From the NCBI GenBank assembly GCA_002494215.1, contig DLBF01000017.1:1-12579 (forward strand): a stretch of 12,579 nucleotides of DNA, read 5' to 3'. Below, piece by piece: positions 1 through 5,777 of the stretch (position 1 is the first letter of the stretch; every line of letters begins with the position of its first letter). The notes under the pieces were generated by a model. That model was not told the DNA's origin, made no database searches, and saw only the letters and a list, made by a program, of their open reading frames with translations. Position numbers and translations under genes: made by a program. The stretch comes from Prevotellaceae bacterium UBA7028 (GTDB taxonomy: Bacteria; Bacteroidota; Bacteroidia; Bacteroidales; Bacteroidaceae).

Positions 1-137
1 ATGGAGTTGTGCTCCGACATGTGCCTGCAGAGTTCCTGATAACTCATGGTTTTGGTGCTTACCACTCGACCGTACCACTTGCCGAAGGCTGCGGTCTTCT
101 CGTTCTTGTTCTGAGATACTTTTACTAATACTGGCAT
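1..137 (-). CDS. HU-like DNA-binding protein, N-terminal part (cut by window edge)
   Basis: The minus strand reads ATG at 137-135 and stays open to the window edge, giving the first 45 residues. They begin MPVLVKVSQNKNEKTAAFGK and continue with a WYGRVV segment and a YQELCRHM segment. This is the start of the Bacteroidetes 'HU-related' DNA-binding class, in which the opening MPV..K and a K/GKWY.R motif are typical. The family binds DNA as a dimer and is often found in small accessory cassettes, followed by an N-acetylmuramoyl-L-alanine amidase, which here would lie beyond position 1. The leader between the promoter-like site near 285-293 and the ATG is about 145 nt and is filled with intergenic repeat sequence. 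Family is a confident call from the N-terminus; a specific role cannot be assigned. Confidence 0.8.
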   Translation of the reverse strand, partial: MPVLVKVSQNKNEKTAAFGKWYGRVVSTKTMSYQELCRHMSEHNS

Positions 138-144
138 GTTGTAA

Positions 145-253
145 AATTAAGAGTTGAGAATTAAGAGCTGAAAGAAGAAAATCATGAACTGAGAGGATGG
201 TCTTGCTCCGCGGTAGCAAATTCTTCACTCTTCACTCTTCATTCTTCATTTTC
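145..253. repeat. Intergenic low-complexity repeat element in the HU leader
   Basis: This stretch has three parts. The left part has near-repeats of AATTAAGAG and GAGAATTAAGAG (about 146-168). The middle has a short inverted repeat, TTGCT at 203-207 and AGCAA at 215-219, around the palindrome CCGCGG. The right part is a run of CTTCACT/CTTCATT words (about 222-250). The same layout, degenerate 8-10 bp words flanking a GC-rich core, recurs at 2218-2296 inside the cotH-like gene. I see no gene here. It would be transcribed as the 5' leader of the HU-like gene. Confidence 0.5.
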
Positions 254-263
254 TAACGCTCTA

Positions 264-280
264 TCAATGCGTTTCATTGA
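264..280. promoter_or_regulatory. Short inverted repeat just downstream of the HU promoter-like site
   Basis: TCAATG at 264-269 and CATTGA at 275-280 form a perfect 6 bp inverted repeat with a 5 bp spacer. It lies immediately downstream, on the minus strand, of the TACCTTTGC promoter-like word. It could be an operator or the base of a leader hairpin. The length is too short to be sure it is not chance. Confidence 0.3.
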
Positions 281-284
281 CGAT

Positions 285-293
285 GCAAAGGTA
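285..293 (-). promoter_or_regulatory. Bacteroidetes-type -7 element upstream of the HU-like gene
   Basis: On the minus strand this reads TACCTTTGC, an exact match to the Bacteroidetes -7 consensus TAnnTTTG. It faces the HU-like gene. I see no good TTG-type -33 element 19-21 bp upstream, so the call rests on the -7 word alone. The implied start of transcription is near 275-280 and the leader is about 140 nt. Confidence 0.45.
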
Positions 294-360
294 CGACATT
301 CGGGGAGGGGCGTTTTCCGCAGATGGTACTCGATGGTCGCAGAAGGACGAAGAAGTACCG

Positions 361-546
361 CTAAGGATCTATGTCAATACAGAACTTGTCGCATATCCAG
401 CGTACGATGTTGGGAGGGAGCACTATCATGCCAGGACGAAGCCCCAGTTCCTCCAACTCCTTACGGTATGGTCTGCACCAGTTTCTCAGAGTTCTTGCTG
501 TCACCCCTGCGTGATAGGCAATTTGTTGACGGGTCATTGCTTTCAT
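361..546 (-). CDS. Small helix-turn-helix protein (61 aa)
   Basis: The protein is 61 residues: a predicted helix-turn-helix around residues 5-26 (RQQIAYHAGVTARTLRNWC), then a basic/acidic helix (YRKELEELG), a turn with PGM, and VLPPNIVRWICDKF near the end. The order IA..AGV..RTL..W is that of a MerR/XRE-like HTH. Overall size and position resemble the small DUF4248-type proteins that sit beside HU-like genes in Bacteroides cassettes, though I cannot assign that family firmly. ATG at 546 is used; an in-frame ATG at 537 would remove only three residues. It lies between the replication-tail-like gene and the HU-like gene on the same strand. The 11-bp-phased array lies directly upstream and could be its binding site or its control region, which is inference. 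Confidence 0.7.
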   Translation of the reverse strand: MKAMTRQQIAYHAGVTARTLRNWCRPYRKELEELGLRPGMIVLPPNIVRWICDKFCIDIDP

Positions 547-567
547 AACTGTTATTTTGCGGGTTTT

Positions 568-666
568 GGAATTGATACTGAATACGGGGTGAATTCAGCG
601 TGAATTCGATGCGTTTGCACGCTGAATTCCCCTCGAATTAAGGCTGAATACTTTAAGCATTCCCCT
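568..666. repeat. 11-bp-phased direct-repeat array, consensus TGAATTC plus 4 variable bases
   Basis: TGAATTC or a close variant begins at 579 (TGAATAC), 590, 601, 623 (exact at 590, 601 and 623) and 645 (TGAATAC). All are spaced by 11 bp or a multiple. The intervening phase points carry weaker matches: 568 GGAATTG, 634 CGAATTA and 656 AGCATTC; only 612 (CGTTTGC) is unrecognisable. The array lies between two minus-strand genes and its end overlaps the last codons of the upstream gene. One motif per helical turn places all sites on one DNA face, as in cooperative protein-binding arrays or iteron-like origins. No array of this type is known to me by name. Confidence 0.6.
586..632. repeat. Inverted repeat within the phased array
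   Basis: The left arm GGGGTGAATTCAGCGTG (586-602) pairs with the right arm CACGCTGAATTCCCC (618-632) across a 15 bp loop, with a single unpaired T. As RNA on the minus strand it would be a strong stem of about 15 bp. There is no following T run, so a standard terminator is unlikely. It may be an attenuating or stabilising hairpin between the two minus-strand genes, or a cruciform or protein site in DNA. Confidence 0.55.
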
Positions 667-1252
667 CGCCCTCTGGAGAGGGGTTAGGGGTGAGGCTTTT
701 TCCCTCCTTCTTCATGCGTTCATACTCCGTATAGCTTACGGCTCCGGTGGTGTTTACGGGTTTGAAGGCATTAAAGGTTACGATGTTCTGCTGCGCAGAC
801 AGTATTGCCCCCTTCTTCCTTTTGACCCTCTCGTTCTCCCTGTTGCTCCAGTTGTCCAGCACACGTTTCCAGAATACCATCCTCGACTTCCCCAGCACCC
901 AGCCCTTTGCCTCGTAATAGTTCCAGAACTTCACCGCCGTGAAGCGGTGCTCCCCTATCTCGTCCATATAGGCCTGCACCTCGTCAAGAGTAGGAGGCAC
1001 AAAAGGCTGTTCCTGCGTATTTTCTTTGGACGATTTCTGAAAATCCCCTTTTTTGTTGTTGTAGTTGTTATAAAAAACTTCTTTTCTTATTTCTTTTCTT
1101 TCTTTAAGGGGCGGCGGGGTGCTTTCTTTCATTTTCTTTTTCTTTTCTGTTTCTTTTAGCTCGTTCCGCCTTGTTCTTACCTCCATAAGCAGATGTTTTA
1201 GTTTGGCTGTTTCCAGACGTAACTTCATCCTTTCTTTTCTACTGTCTTCCAT
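653..1252 (-). CDS. Replication-protein-tail-like small protein (199 aa)
   Basis: ATG at 1252 is preferred to the in-frame TTG at 1294: it starts MEDSRKERMKLRLETAK and follows a purine-rich AAAAAGA. Residues 1-60 are a highly charged, probably coiled-coil segment. A lysine-rich linker follows, then PPTLDEVQAYMDEIG, FWNYYEAKGWVLGK and FWKRVLDNW. This PTL.EV..Y ... F.[DN]YYE.KGW..GK ... W pattern is what I recall from the C-terminal ends of phage and mobile-element replication proteins in Bacteroides; here it stands alone without an N-terminal initiator domain. The last 14 residues (SLTPNPSPEGEGNA) are encoded by an intergenic repeat, so the original C-terminus was probably different. The function is unproven; a DNA-replication or maintenance accessory is the best guess. 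Confidence 0.6.
   Translation of the reverse strand: MEDSRKERMKLRLETAKLKHLLMEVRTRRNELKETEKKKKMKESTPPPLKERKEIRKEVFYNNYNNKKGDFQKSSKENTQEQPFVPPTLDEVQAYMDEIGEHRFTAVKFWNYYEAKGWVLGKSRMVFWKRVLDNWSNRENERVKRKKGAILSAQQNIVTFNAFKPVNTTGAVSYTEYERMKKEGKSLTPNPSPEGEGNA
663..697. repeat. GC-rich intergenic repeat forming the end of the upstream gene
   Basis: On the minus strand this reads as a CCCTAACCCCTCTCC ... GAGGGCGAGGGG unit with a small CCCTC/GAGGG stem (669-673 and 678-682). Translated, it gives the TPNPSPEGEG tail seen at the ends of many Bacteroidetes proteins. A related unit lies at 8550-8578. Confidence 0.65.
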
Positions 1253-1322
1253 TCTTTTTACATTTGTTATGTTTTTTGTGCCTGTATGCCACAATAAATT
1301 TACTATTATCTACGTTATCTAA

Positions 1323-1358
1323 TGGATGTGGCCTAAAGATGCAGCAAAGGTACATCCA
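1323..1358. promoter_or_regulatory. Short inverted repeat around the minus-strand promoter word
   Basis: TGGATGT (1323-1329) and ACATCCA (1352-1358) form a 7 bp inverted repeat that brackets the TACCTTTGC word at 1344-1352. It could be a regulator site or leader stem. It is short and the spacing is wide, so chance is possible. Confidence 0.25.
1344..1352 (-). promoter_or_regulatory. Bacteroidetes-type -7 element for the 653-1252 gene
   Basis: The minus strand reads TACCTTTGC, matching TAnnTTTG exactly. The predicted start of transcription is near 1336-1338, about 85 nt upstream of the ATG at 1252, which argues against the TTG start at 1294 being needed. A clear -33 TTG is absent; the 25 bp palindrome lies just upstream of where it would be, which fits regulated expression. 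Confidence 0.45.
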
Positions 1359-1377
1359 CAATAGACCTGAAAAAGAA

Positions 1378-1402
1378 ATTCTGTCCATGCTATGGACAGA
1401 AT
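1378..1402. promoter_or_regulatory. Perfect palindromic operator candidate
   Basis: ATTCTGTCCAT (1378-1388), spacer GCT, ATGGACAGAAT (1392-1402): 11 bp arms without a mismatch. It sits in the gap between divergent small genes, about 30 bp before the ATG of the plus-strand gene and next to the -33 area of the minus-strand gene. This is the usual place for an operator bound by a dimeric HTH repressor that controls both directions. The cassette encodes candidate binders (the HTH protein at 361-546 and the broken gene at 1432). Binding is inference. Confidence 0.6.
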
Positions 1403-1431
1403 AAACAATTATTAACGCGCACCACTTTTAT

Positions 1432-1754
1432 ATGGTAAAAAGAATGAGAAAAAATGATACAACATACCCACAGTCAGCAGGACAAGTGCTGACGTACAGG
1501 ATACTGCAAAAAGCAGATATAGCTTTTAGTCGTCAACGAAGAATAATGGAGGACAGGTATGGCATGCCCCATGGCACTTTTACGATGTATTAAGGAACGG
1601 TTCTTCTAAGGGCTATGAGCTGAGTGTCAACCAGATAGCAACTATCTGTCGCGACATCATTCAGCACTACGAAAGCAAGCCGGAGAGGCAGGAGCAGATC
1701 CGTAGGGAATTAGCGCACTTATTCCGGACGGTTTTCCTCCCGCCCATGCTGTGA
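1432..1754 (+). pseudogene. Frameshifted small gene of unknown family (about 107 aa if repaired)
   Basis: The first reading frame starts at ATG 1432 and stops at TAA 1591-1593 (53 codons). The second frame carries on to TGA 1752-1754. Adding one T to the TTTT run at 1578-1581 joins them without a break: the sequence then reads ...DRYGMPHGTF-YDVLRNGSSKGYELSVNQIA... and ends RTVFLPPML. The repaired protein is basic, mostly helical, with IATICRDIIQHY and EQIRRELAHLF helices. I do not recognise the family. It is divergent from the 653-1252 gene and shares the palindrome with it. A sequencing error, a true inactivating deletion, or slippage on the T run cannot be told apart here. Confidence 0.55.
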
Positions 1755-1792
1755 TTTAGGGAAGTCAGCCCTCAAACAAGCCCGTTACATAA

Positions 1793-1835
1793 CAAAAAAA
1801 CAAACCTGCCACTCCCCTCGCGAGGAAATGGCAGG
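1793..1835 (-). terminator. Intrinsic terminator, minus strand
   Basis: CCTGCCA (1805-1811) pairs with TGGCAGG (1829-1835), and the inner palindrome CCTCGCGAGG (1816-1825) can extend the stem. On the minus strand the hairpin is followed by TTTGTTTTTTTG, a good U tract; on the plus strand no T run follows. It therefore ends transcription coming from the CotH side, about 290 bp after that gene's stop, leaving a long 3' region or a separate short transcript. Confidence 0.7.
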
Positions 1836-1893
1836 CATTAACAACAATTTACCTTAAAACTTTATTTCAATGATTGCGCAATCCCAATTTTGT

Positions 1894-1980
1894 CTATTTG
1901 GGAGATATATTACATCCTTTCTCGAGGTCGTAAAGTGCCTTAATAGATTGCAAATAAAATTTTTTTTTAATAATCTGCAT
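1894..1980 (-). CDS. Possible 28-aa small ORF
   Basis: The minus strand from ATG 1980 to TAG 1894 encodes MQIIKKKFYLQSIKALYDLE followed by KGCNISPK. The codon choice looks protein-like and it lies between the CotH stop and the terminator, but there is a stop codon two codons before the ATG, the lysines come from an A run, and I see no ribosome binding site. It may be a remnant, a leader-type peptide, or chance. Confidence 0.2.
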   Translation of the reverse strand: MQIIKKKFYLQSIKALYDLEKGCNISPK

Positions 1981-2127
1981 AATTTACGATAGCAATGCAA
2001 TAATTCCCGACTGGCAAGCAATAAAAAGAACGCACGTATGTTCAGGCATCGTATATTATTTCTGACGAAGCCACCCGCAAACGTGAGTTCTTAACAAAGG
2101 GATTATAAGTTAGCGAATTAATAACTC

Positions 2128-5100
2128 TTAATATAACACCTTTTTCCCATTAATAATATAAACTCCTCTCGGCAATTTTGAATTAAGTTTACGTCCTGCA
2201 AGGTCGTAAACAGCATCGTCATTATGAATTATGAACGTCGAAGAGGTCGCGAGCGGAACGCGAGAACGAAGTGGCAATTGTGAATTATGAATTGACTCAA
2301 TTCCATCCGGATCGGGTCCTTCCGTCACGCGGAAAGTGGAGCCATCATCTGTCAGGCTCTTGGGAGAATCCCAACAACTGAGAGAGCCCGTACTGCCACC
2401 GAACTGGTTGAGGCATACGTTGGAAGTGCCTGGTACGCGCAGGACAAAGCCGTCCTGGTTAGGAATCAACTCCCATTCGTAACTGCCCTGACGCATAACG
2501 GCATTAGAGCCAACAAGTGTCAGCACCTCCCTTAACCCTGTGGAGCGATTATACACCTTCACCTTATAGGGATTGCCACTGAAGGCCCATTGGAAGGTAG
2601 GCAATGCCAACGTATCCACACTCTGCACGGATACCGGGTAATAGGGTTCCGTAGCAGTCTTACCCACCATATATTCCGTACGGATGGTCATATTATACCA
2701 TACAGCATCATTCTCGGAAGTCGTAAAATCGAACGGGCCAATCCATACAGCCTCGTAATCCACAGATGTATCATCAGTAACCATATACGGATGTGTGCCA
2801 ACGGGAGTTAGCATCACAAAGGCATTCTCCCAATCCGATGGTGGCTCAGGCATATCGGCTCCGTAGGGTAGCTTCTTCGTCTCGGACTTGATGAACTCGC
2901 CATCGTAGTAGAGGTTCATCGTTACAGCAAACATACTGGTCTGAGCGATCTGGATGGCCTCCGTAGGGTCGAAGTCACCCACCTCCGTTATCTTCCAGCG
3001 GTCGCCAGCGTCGGGGGTGTTATAGTTGTTGATGACAATAGTACTGGTATTATTGTTGAACCACTTGATGTCGCCATATTCTGTGAGCGTGCTCATCATA
3101 TAAAGATACTCGCCATCGGGATGGGTGGTATCGAAGTAGATGGGCGAACCAAGTGCCTCTATCCACTCGCCGTTCGAGGCGTTGCCCGTCCGCAGGTACT
3201 TCTTCAGGTAGGGGCTATAGAGATAGTTGTTACCCTCTATATTGATGATGGCAAACTGCTTCTCGTAGTCATATACTGTCCACCAGGCACTCTGCCCAGC
3301 CTCCAATCCATTATAATCATAACTGAGTATCAGGTCGCCACGCGGGCAAGCGATGGTATATAGCTTGTTGTTGGCAAAGACAACAGGCTCCACAGGTTCG
3401 GGCTTGGGAGAACGGACATCATCCAGAATGTCCTGATAGATCTGGTTGGAACGTATCTGCAGCCAGTCGGCAGCATCCTTAGCCTGCTGAGCATAATCCG
3501 TACGATCGCCCCACTTGTCGCGGTTGAGGTTGAAGGAGTTGCAAGCAAAGTCGTAGTAGTCCTGACAGTATTCCATCAGTTCCTCGAGCCCCTCGTCCAT
3601 GAACTGCTTCCACAACTGCTTATAGAGCTCGCACATGGGTTCGTAGTTCCAGCGGAGGTCCTGAATGAACTGTTTTACCTCGAAGTTAGGCATATCCTTC
3701 CAGTAATTGCTGGTGGTGTTAGCCTTGAAATAATTACGCCCCTGCTCGTAACCGAAGCCCCAGTCGAGATCCCATACGGGACCGAAGATGTACATGCTGC
3801 TATCACTCTCGAAGTTCTCGCGATAGCAGAAGGTGCTCTTGGGATGGTACAACTCGAAGTTGCAGATAAGCTCGTTTACCATCAGGAAACGCGACAACTG
3901 CTTGATATCGACGAACTTGCTGATGTCCTTTCCCTTATTGAGCGCCTGCATGAAGTTGTTGAAGCTGCTACGAATCATGTCCAGCGTCAGGGATGTTGTC
4001 CCCTCGTCGAACTCAGGTTCCTTGATGTTGATGGGCAGGTTATAAGGCTGTGAGCGGAATTTCTGTCCCTCTGGCTCGTCGTAGTAAGAGTCGAGTTCGA
4101 GCAAGGCAGCTGCCGTCTCGTCGCCAAGGTCAACGCTGTTGTTAGAGAAGCCCACCTTCTCCGTCAGGTTGTAGCTGCCACGGTATTCACCATTAAGGTA
4201 CAGATCCACAGGCACAATATGGTTGGCTGCCGATGCCCCCATGAGGTTAGCAGCCTTCATGCCTACAGCATTCGTCATCAGCGAGCCGCCAATGCCGTTA
4301 GCCAGGAGCACCCAGTTCTTGCCCTTAGACATGCCAAGGGGCTTCACCTTCTCGGCAAACCTAAGACGATAGGGTTTCTTGGCCCATCCCCAGCTGCTGT
4401 TTCCCCTACCCTTTATCTGCATAGTGGTCTCTGCCATCGAGGGGAAGATGCCGTGTCCGTCTATGGTGATGGTGGCATCCTTGAAATAATCCCTGCTGGT
4501 GATAGCCTGCCCGTCAGCGGTATTGATGTAGATGGTAGGCACCTCTGCCCTATCCGTCAGCCAATCCACATGAACACGGACAACCCTTCCATAAGGTTTC
4601 TGGAAGTATTTGTTGTCCTCCTCGGGCGTAAGAATGCTGTAGCCTGCCCATGTAACAACATAATAAATATCCTTGTCGAAACGCAGACGGGACTCCTTGC
4701 TTGTCTGAATCTTACCATTAACATACGCCACCACATTCTCGTCCGCCATCTGGAACGAGGCGGTAAGACGTTTACCAATGGCAGTAACCGTTACGAAAAC
4801 AGTATCGCCCACTATCTCGCCATTTGCATCAGTGAAGAGCTGGTCGTTATACTTGTTATTGAACTTGAACGAATCGAAGGAAGGGAATACAGGCTTCTTC
4901 TCGCTCACGCTATCCACCTTAGAGAGGTCGTAGGAGTAGGTAGCTCCGAAGTTGGTGCTGATAACCAACTTTCCATCTGCTTCCTCGTATCCCTCGACAT
5001 ACTTCAACGGATAGGCCTCCATCCTCCCGTCCGAAAGATAGACATGCAATGCCTCAGGGAAGGAGGGCATACCCGTGGGATCAGGCGTCGGATCTATGAT

Positions 5101-5619
5101 GGGATCAGGAACGTCGCCTTTCTTCTGGAAGACATAGCGCTCGTTGGCACCTTTGCCATCGCTACCCCTGTAAGTACCCAGCATATTAGAGCCGGCACGC
5201 AGGTTCCAGTAGTAGTCGGTATTTACCGTACTCTGCACGCTGTATGCACCATCGGTGCCTTCAATGATATTCCAGTATTCCGATTGGTCGCCCAAAGGCT
5301 CTTTTGCCAATGTCATATACTTGTAGTACTGATCATCACGATCGGTGGTGAAGACCAGCAGCTCGCCAGATGCCTGGTTGCGGATGGTATAACCCGACTG
5401 CGTGTTGGTAATCACCCAGTAGGCATCGTCCGTCATGTCCTGTCCGTCAGTAACATAATATATATAAGGGTCCACATTGTGGTAGGCACCCAGTCCCAGG
5501 TAGCCGTCCATTTTGGTACAGGAGATGGAATAAACGCCATCCTCGATGGGTGTGTCAGCATAGATATTGCAAAGACATCCCAAAAGGAAAATATATAGGA
5601 TATAAAATCGAGTTTTCAT
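2128..5619 (-). CDS. Large secreted CotH-kinase-fold protein with trefoil-like domains (1163 aa)
   Basis: ATG at 5619 is chosen over the in-frame TTG at 5664: it begins with a signal peptide (MKTRFYILYIFLLGCLCNIYA, likely cut after A21; LLGC15 could also be read as a lipobox) and the promoter box lies inside the longer version. Residues about 22-170 form a trefoil-like repeat domain (GVYSI.C ... YWVI ... YTIRN). About 355-725 is the CotH domain: MQIKGRGNSSW at 400-410, KKPYRLRF after it, LYLNGEYRGSYNLTEK, and WDLDWGFG at 616-623. CotH proteins share an atypical protein-kinase fold; the WDxD segment is the likely metal-binding part. Two more trefoil-like segments lie near 745-880 and 965-1105. 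The end (DAVYDLAGRK ... GVYIINGKKVLY, 1135-1163) is a Bacteroidetes C-terminal secretion/anchoring-type motif. Residues 1109-1134 come from an inserted intergenic repeat. Substrate unknown. Confidence 0.85.
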   Translation of the reverse strand: MKTRFYILYIFLLGCLCNIYADTPIEDGVYSISCTKMDGYLGLGAYHNVDPYIYYVTDGQDMTDDAYWVITNTQSGYTIRNQASGELLVFTTDRDDQYYKYMTLAKEPLGDQSEYWNIIEGTDGAYSVQSTVNTDYYWNLRAGSNMLGTYRGSDGKGANERYVFQKKGDVPDPIIDPTPDPTGMPSFPEALHVYLSDGRMEAYPLKYVEGYEEADGKLVISTNFGATYSYDLSKVDSVSEKKPVFPSFDSFKFNNKYNDQLFTDANGEIVGDTVFVTVTAIGKRLTASFQMADENVVAYVNGKIQTSKESRLRFDKDIYYVVTWAGYSILTPEEDNKYFQKPYGRVVRVHVDWLTDRAEVPTIYINTADGQAITSRDYFKDATITIDGHGIFPSMAETTMQIKGRGNSSWGWAKKPYRLRFAEKVKPLGMSKGKNWVLLANGIGGSLMTNAVGMKAANLMGASAANHIVPVDLYLNGEYRGSYNLTEKVGFSNNSVDLGDETAAALLELDSYYDEPEGQKFRSQPYNLPINIKEPEFDEGTTSLTLDMIRSSFNNFMQALNKGKDISKFVDIKQLSRFLMVNELICNFELYHPKSTFCYRENFESDSSMYIFGPVWDLDWGFGYEQGRNYFKANTTSNYWKDMPNFEVKQFIQDLRWNYEPMCELYKQLWKQFMDEGLEELMEYCQDYYDFACNSFNLNRDKWGDRTDYAQQAKDAADWLQIRSNQIYQDILDDVRSPKPEPVEPVVFANNKLYTIACPRGDLILSYDYNGLEAGQSAWWTVYDYEKQFAIINIEGNNYLYSPYLKKYLRTGNASNGEWIEALGSPIYFDTTHPDGEYLYMMSTLTEYGDIKWFNNNTSTIVINNYNTPDAGDRWKITEVGDFDPTEAIQIAQTSMFAVTMNLYYDGEFIKSETKKLPYGADMPEPPSDWENAFVMLTPVGTHPYMVTDDTSVDYEAVWIGPFDFTTSENDAVWYNMTIRTEYMVGKTATEPYYPVSVQSVDTLALPTFQWAFSGNPYKVKVYNRSTGLREVLTLVGSNAVMRQGSYEWELIPNQDGFVLRVPGTSNVCLNQFGGSTGSLSCWDSPKSLTDDGSTFRVTEGPDPDGIESIHNSQLPLRSRVPLATSSTFIIHNDDAVYDLAGRKLNSKLPRGVYIINGKKVLY
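2218..2296. repeat. Intergenic-type repeat inserted in frame in the CotH C-terminal linker
   Basis: ATTATGAATTATGAA (2221-2235) and CAATTGTGAATTATGAATTG (2276-2295) flank a 40 bp GC-rich core with GCGAGCGGAACGCGAGAACG. Such tandem GAATTATGA words are typical noncoding filler in Bacteroidales genomes. Here they translate to SIHNSQ ... TFIIHND (residues 1109-1134), between the last trefoil-like domain and the C-terminal motif, and keep the frame open. Confidence 0.65.
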
Positions 5620-5642
5620 GTGATCTTTTCTAGTTAACAACT

Positions 5643-5677
5643 GCAAAGATAGCGTTTTTTTCAACTAAAACGCAAAA
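5643..5677 (-). promoter_or_regulatory. Promoter of the CotH-like gene
   Basis: Minus strand TTTTG (5677-5673), 21 bp spacer, TATCTTTG (5651-5644): both elements and the spacing fit the Bacteroidetes -33/-7 promoter. Transcription would start near 5636, some 17 nt before ATG 5619. A second word, TACCTTTG at 5744-5737 on the same strand, has no well-spaced -33 partner and is a weaker alternative. Confidence 0.7.
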
Positions 5678-5712
5678 GAACCATAAAAATAAAAAAAATC
5701 TAGGATAAAGTG

Positions 5713-5720
5713 TAGTTTTC
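5713..5720 (+). promoter_or_regulatory. Weak -7 candidate for the M16 fragment
   Basis: TAGTTTTC differs from TAnnTTTG at the last base and lies 58 bp before the ATG at 5778. No TTG is seen 19-21 bp upstream, only A-rich sequence. AAAGGAA at 5766-5772 may help translation start. Confidence 0.25.
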
Positions 5721-5777
5721 CTGTAATGCCCTGCGACAAAGGTATAGAAAGAAGTTAAACCAATAAAGGAAACAACG

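Larger units (their letters stand above)
1755..2127. other. Gene-poor 370 bp gap
   Basis: This AT-rich stretch separates the accessory cassette from the CotH gene. It holds a minus-strand terminator hairpin (1793-1835), a 12 bp palindrome GATTGCGCAATC (1872-1883), a 6 bp stem TCCCAA/TTGGGA (1882-1887 and 1898-1903), a run of nine T's (1960-1968), and one possible 28-codon ORF on the minus strand. I see no tRNA or other known RNA gene and no clear attachment site. Confidence 0.5.

Noticed and set aside
277..603. 108-codon and 93-codon open frames on the plus strand
   Set aside because: They run opposite the 61-aa HTH gene and through the phased repeats; the translations look random while the minus strand gives a clear HTH.
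568..666. CRISPR array
   Set aside because: Repeat words are only 7 bp with 4 bp between them; no 25-40 bp repeats or spacers and no cas genes.
1578..1581. Programmed -1 frameshift at the T run
   Set aside because: Only four T's, no standard X XXY YYZ heptamer (the P-site codon would re-pair poorly) and no obvious downstream stem; a plain indel is the simpler reading, so it is left only as a possibility.
1755..2127. tRNA gene or integration attachment site at the cassette edge
   Set aside because: No cloverleaf-like arms, no T-loop GTTCRA word with matching stem, and no direct repeat pair bounding the cassette was seen within the window.
4219..5598. 459-codon open frame on the plus strand
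   Set aside because: It lies wholly opposite the CotH-like gene, starts without a ribosome binding site, and its translation shows no recognisable domain; it is a shadow of the minus-strand codon pattern.
5620..5664. TTG start adding 15 residues to the CotH-like protein
   Set aside because: The extension would put residues before a typical signal peptide and overlaps the predicted promoter; ATG 5619 is better.
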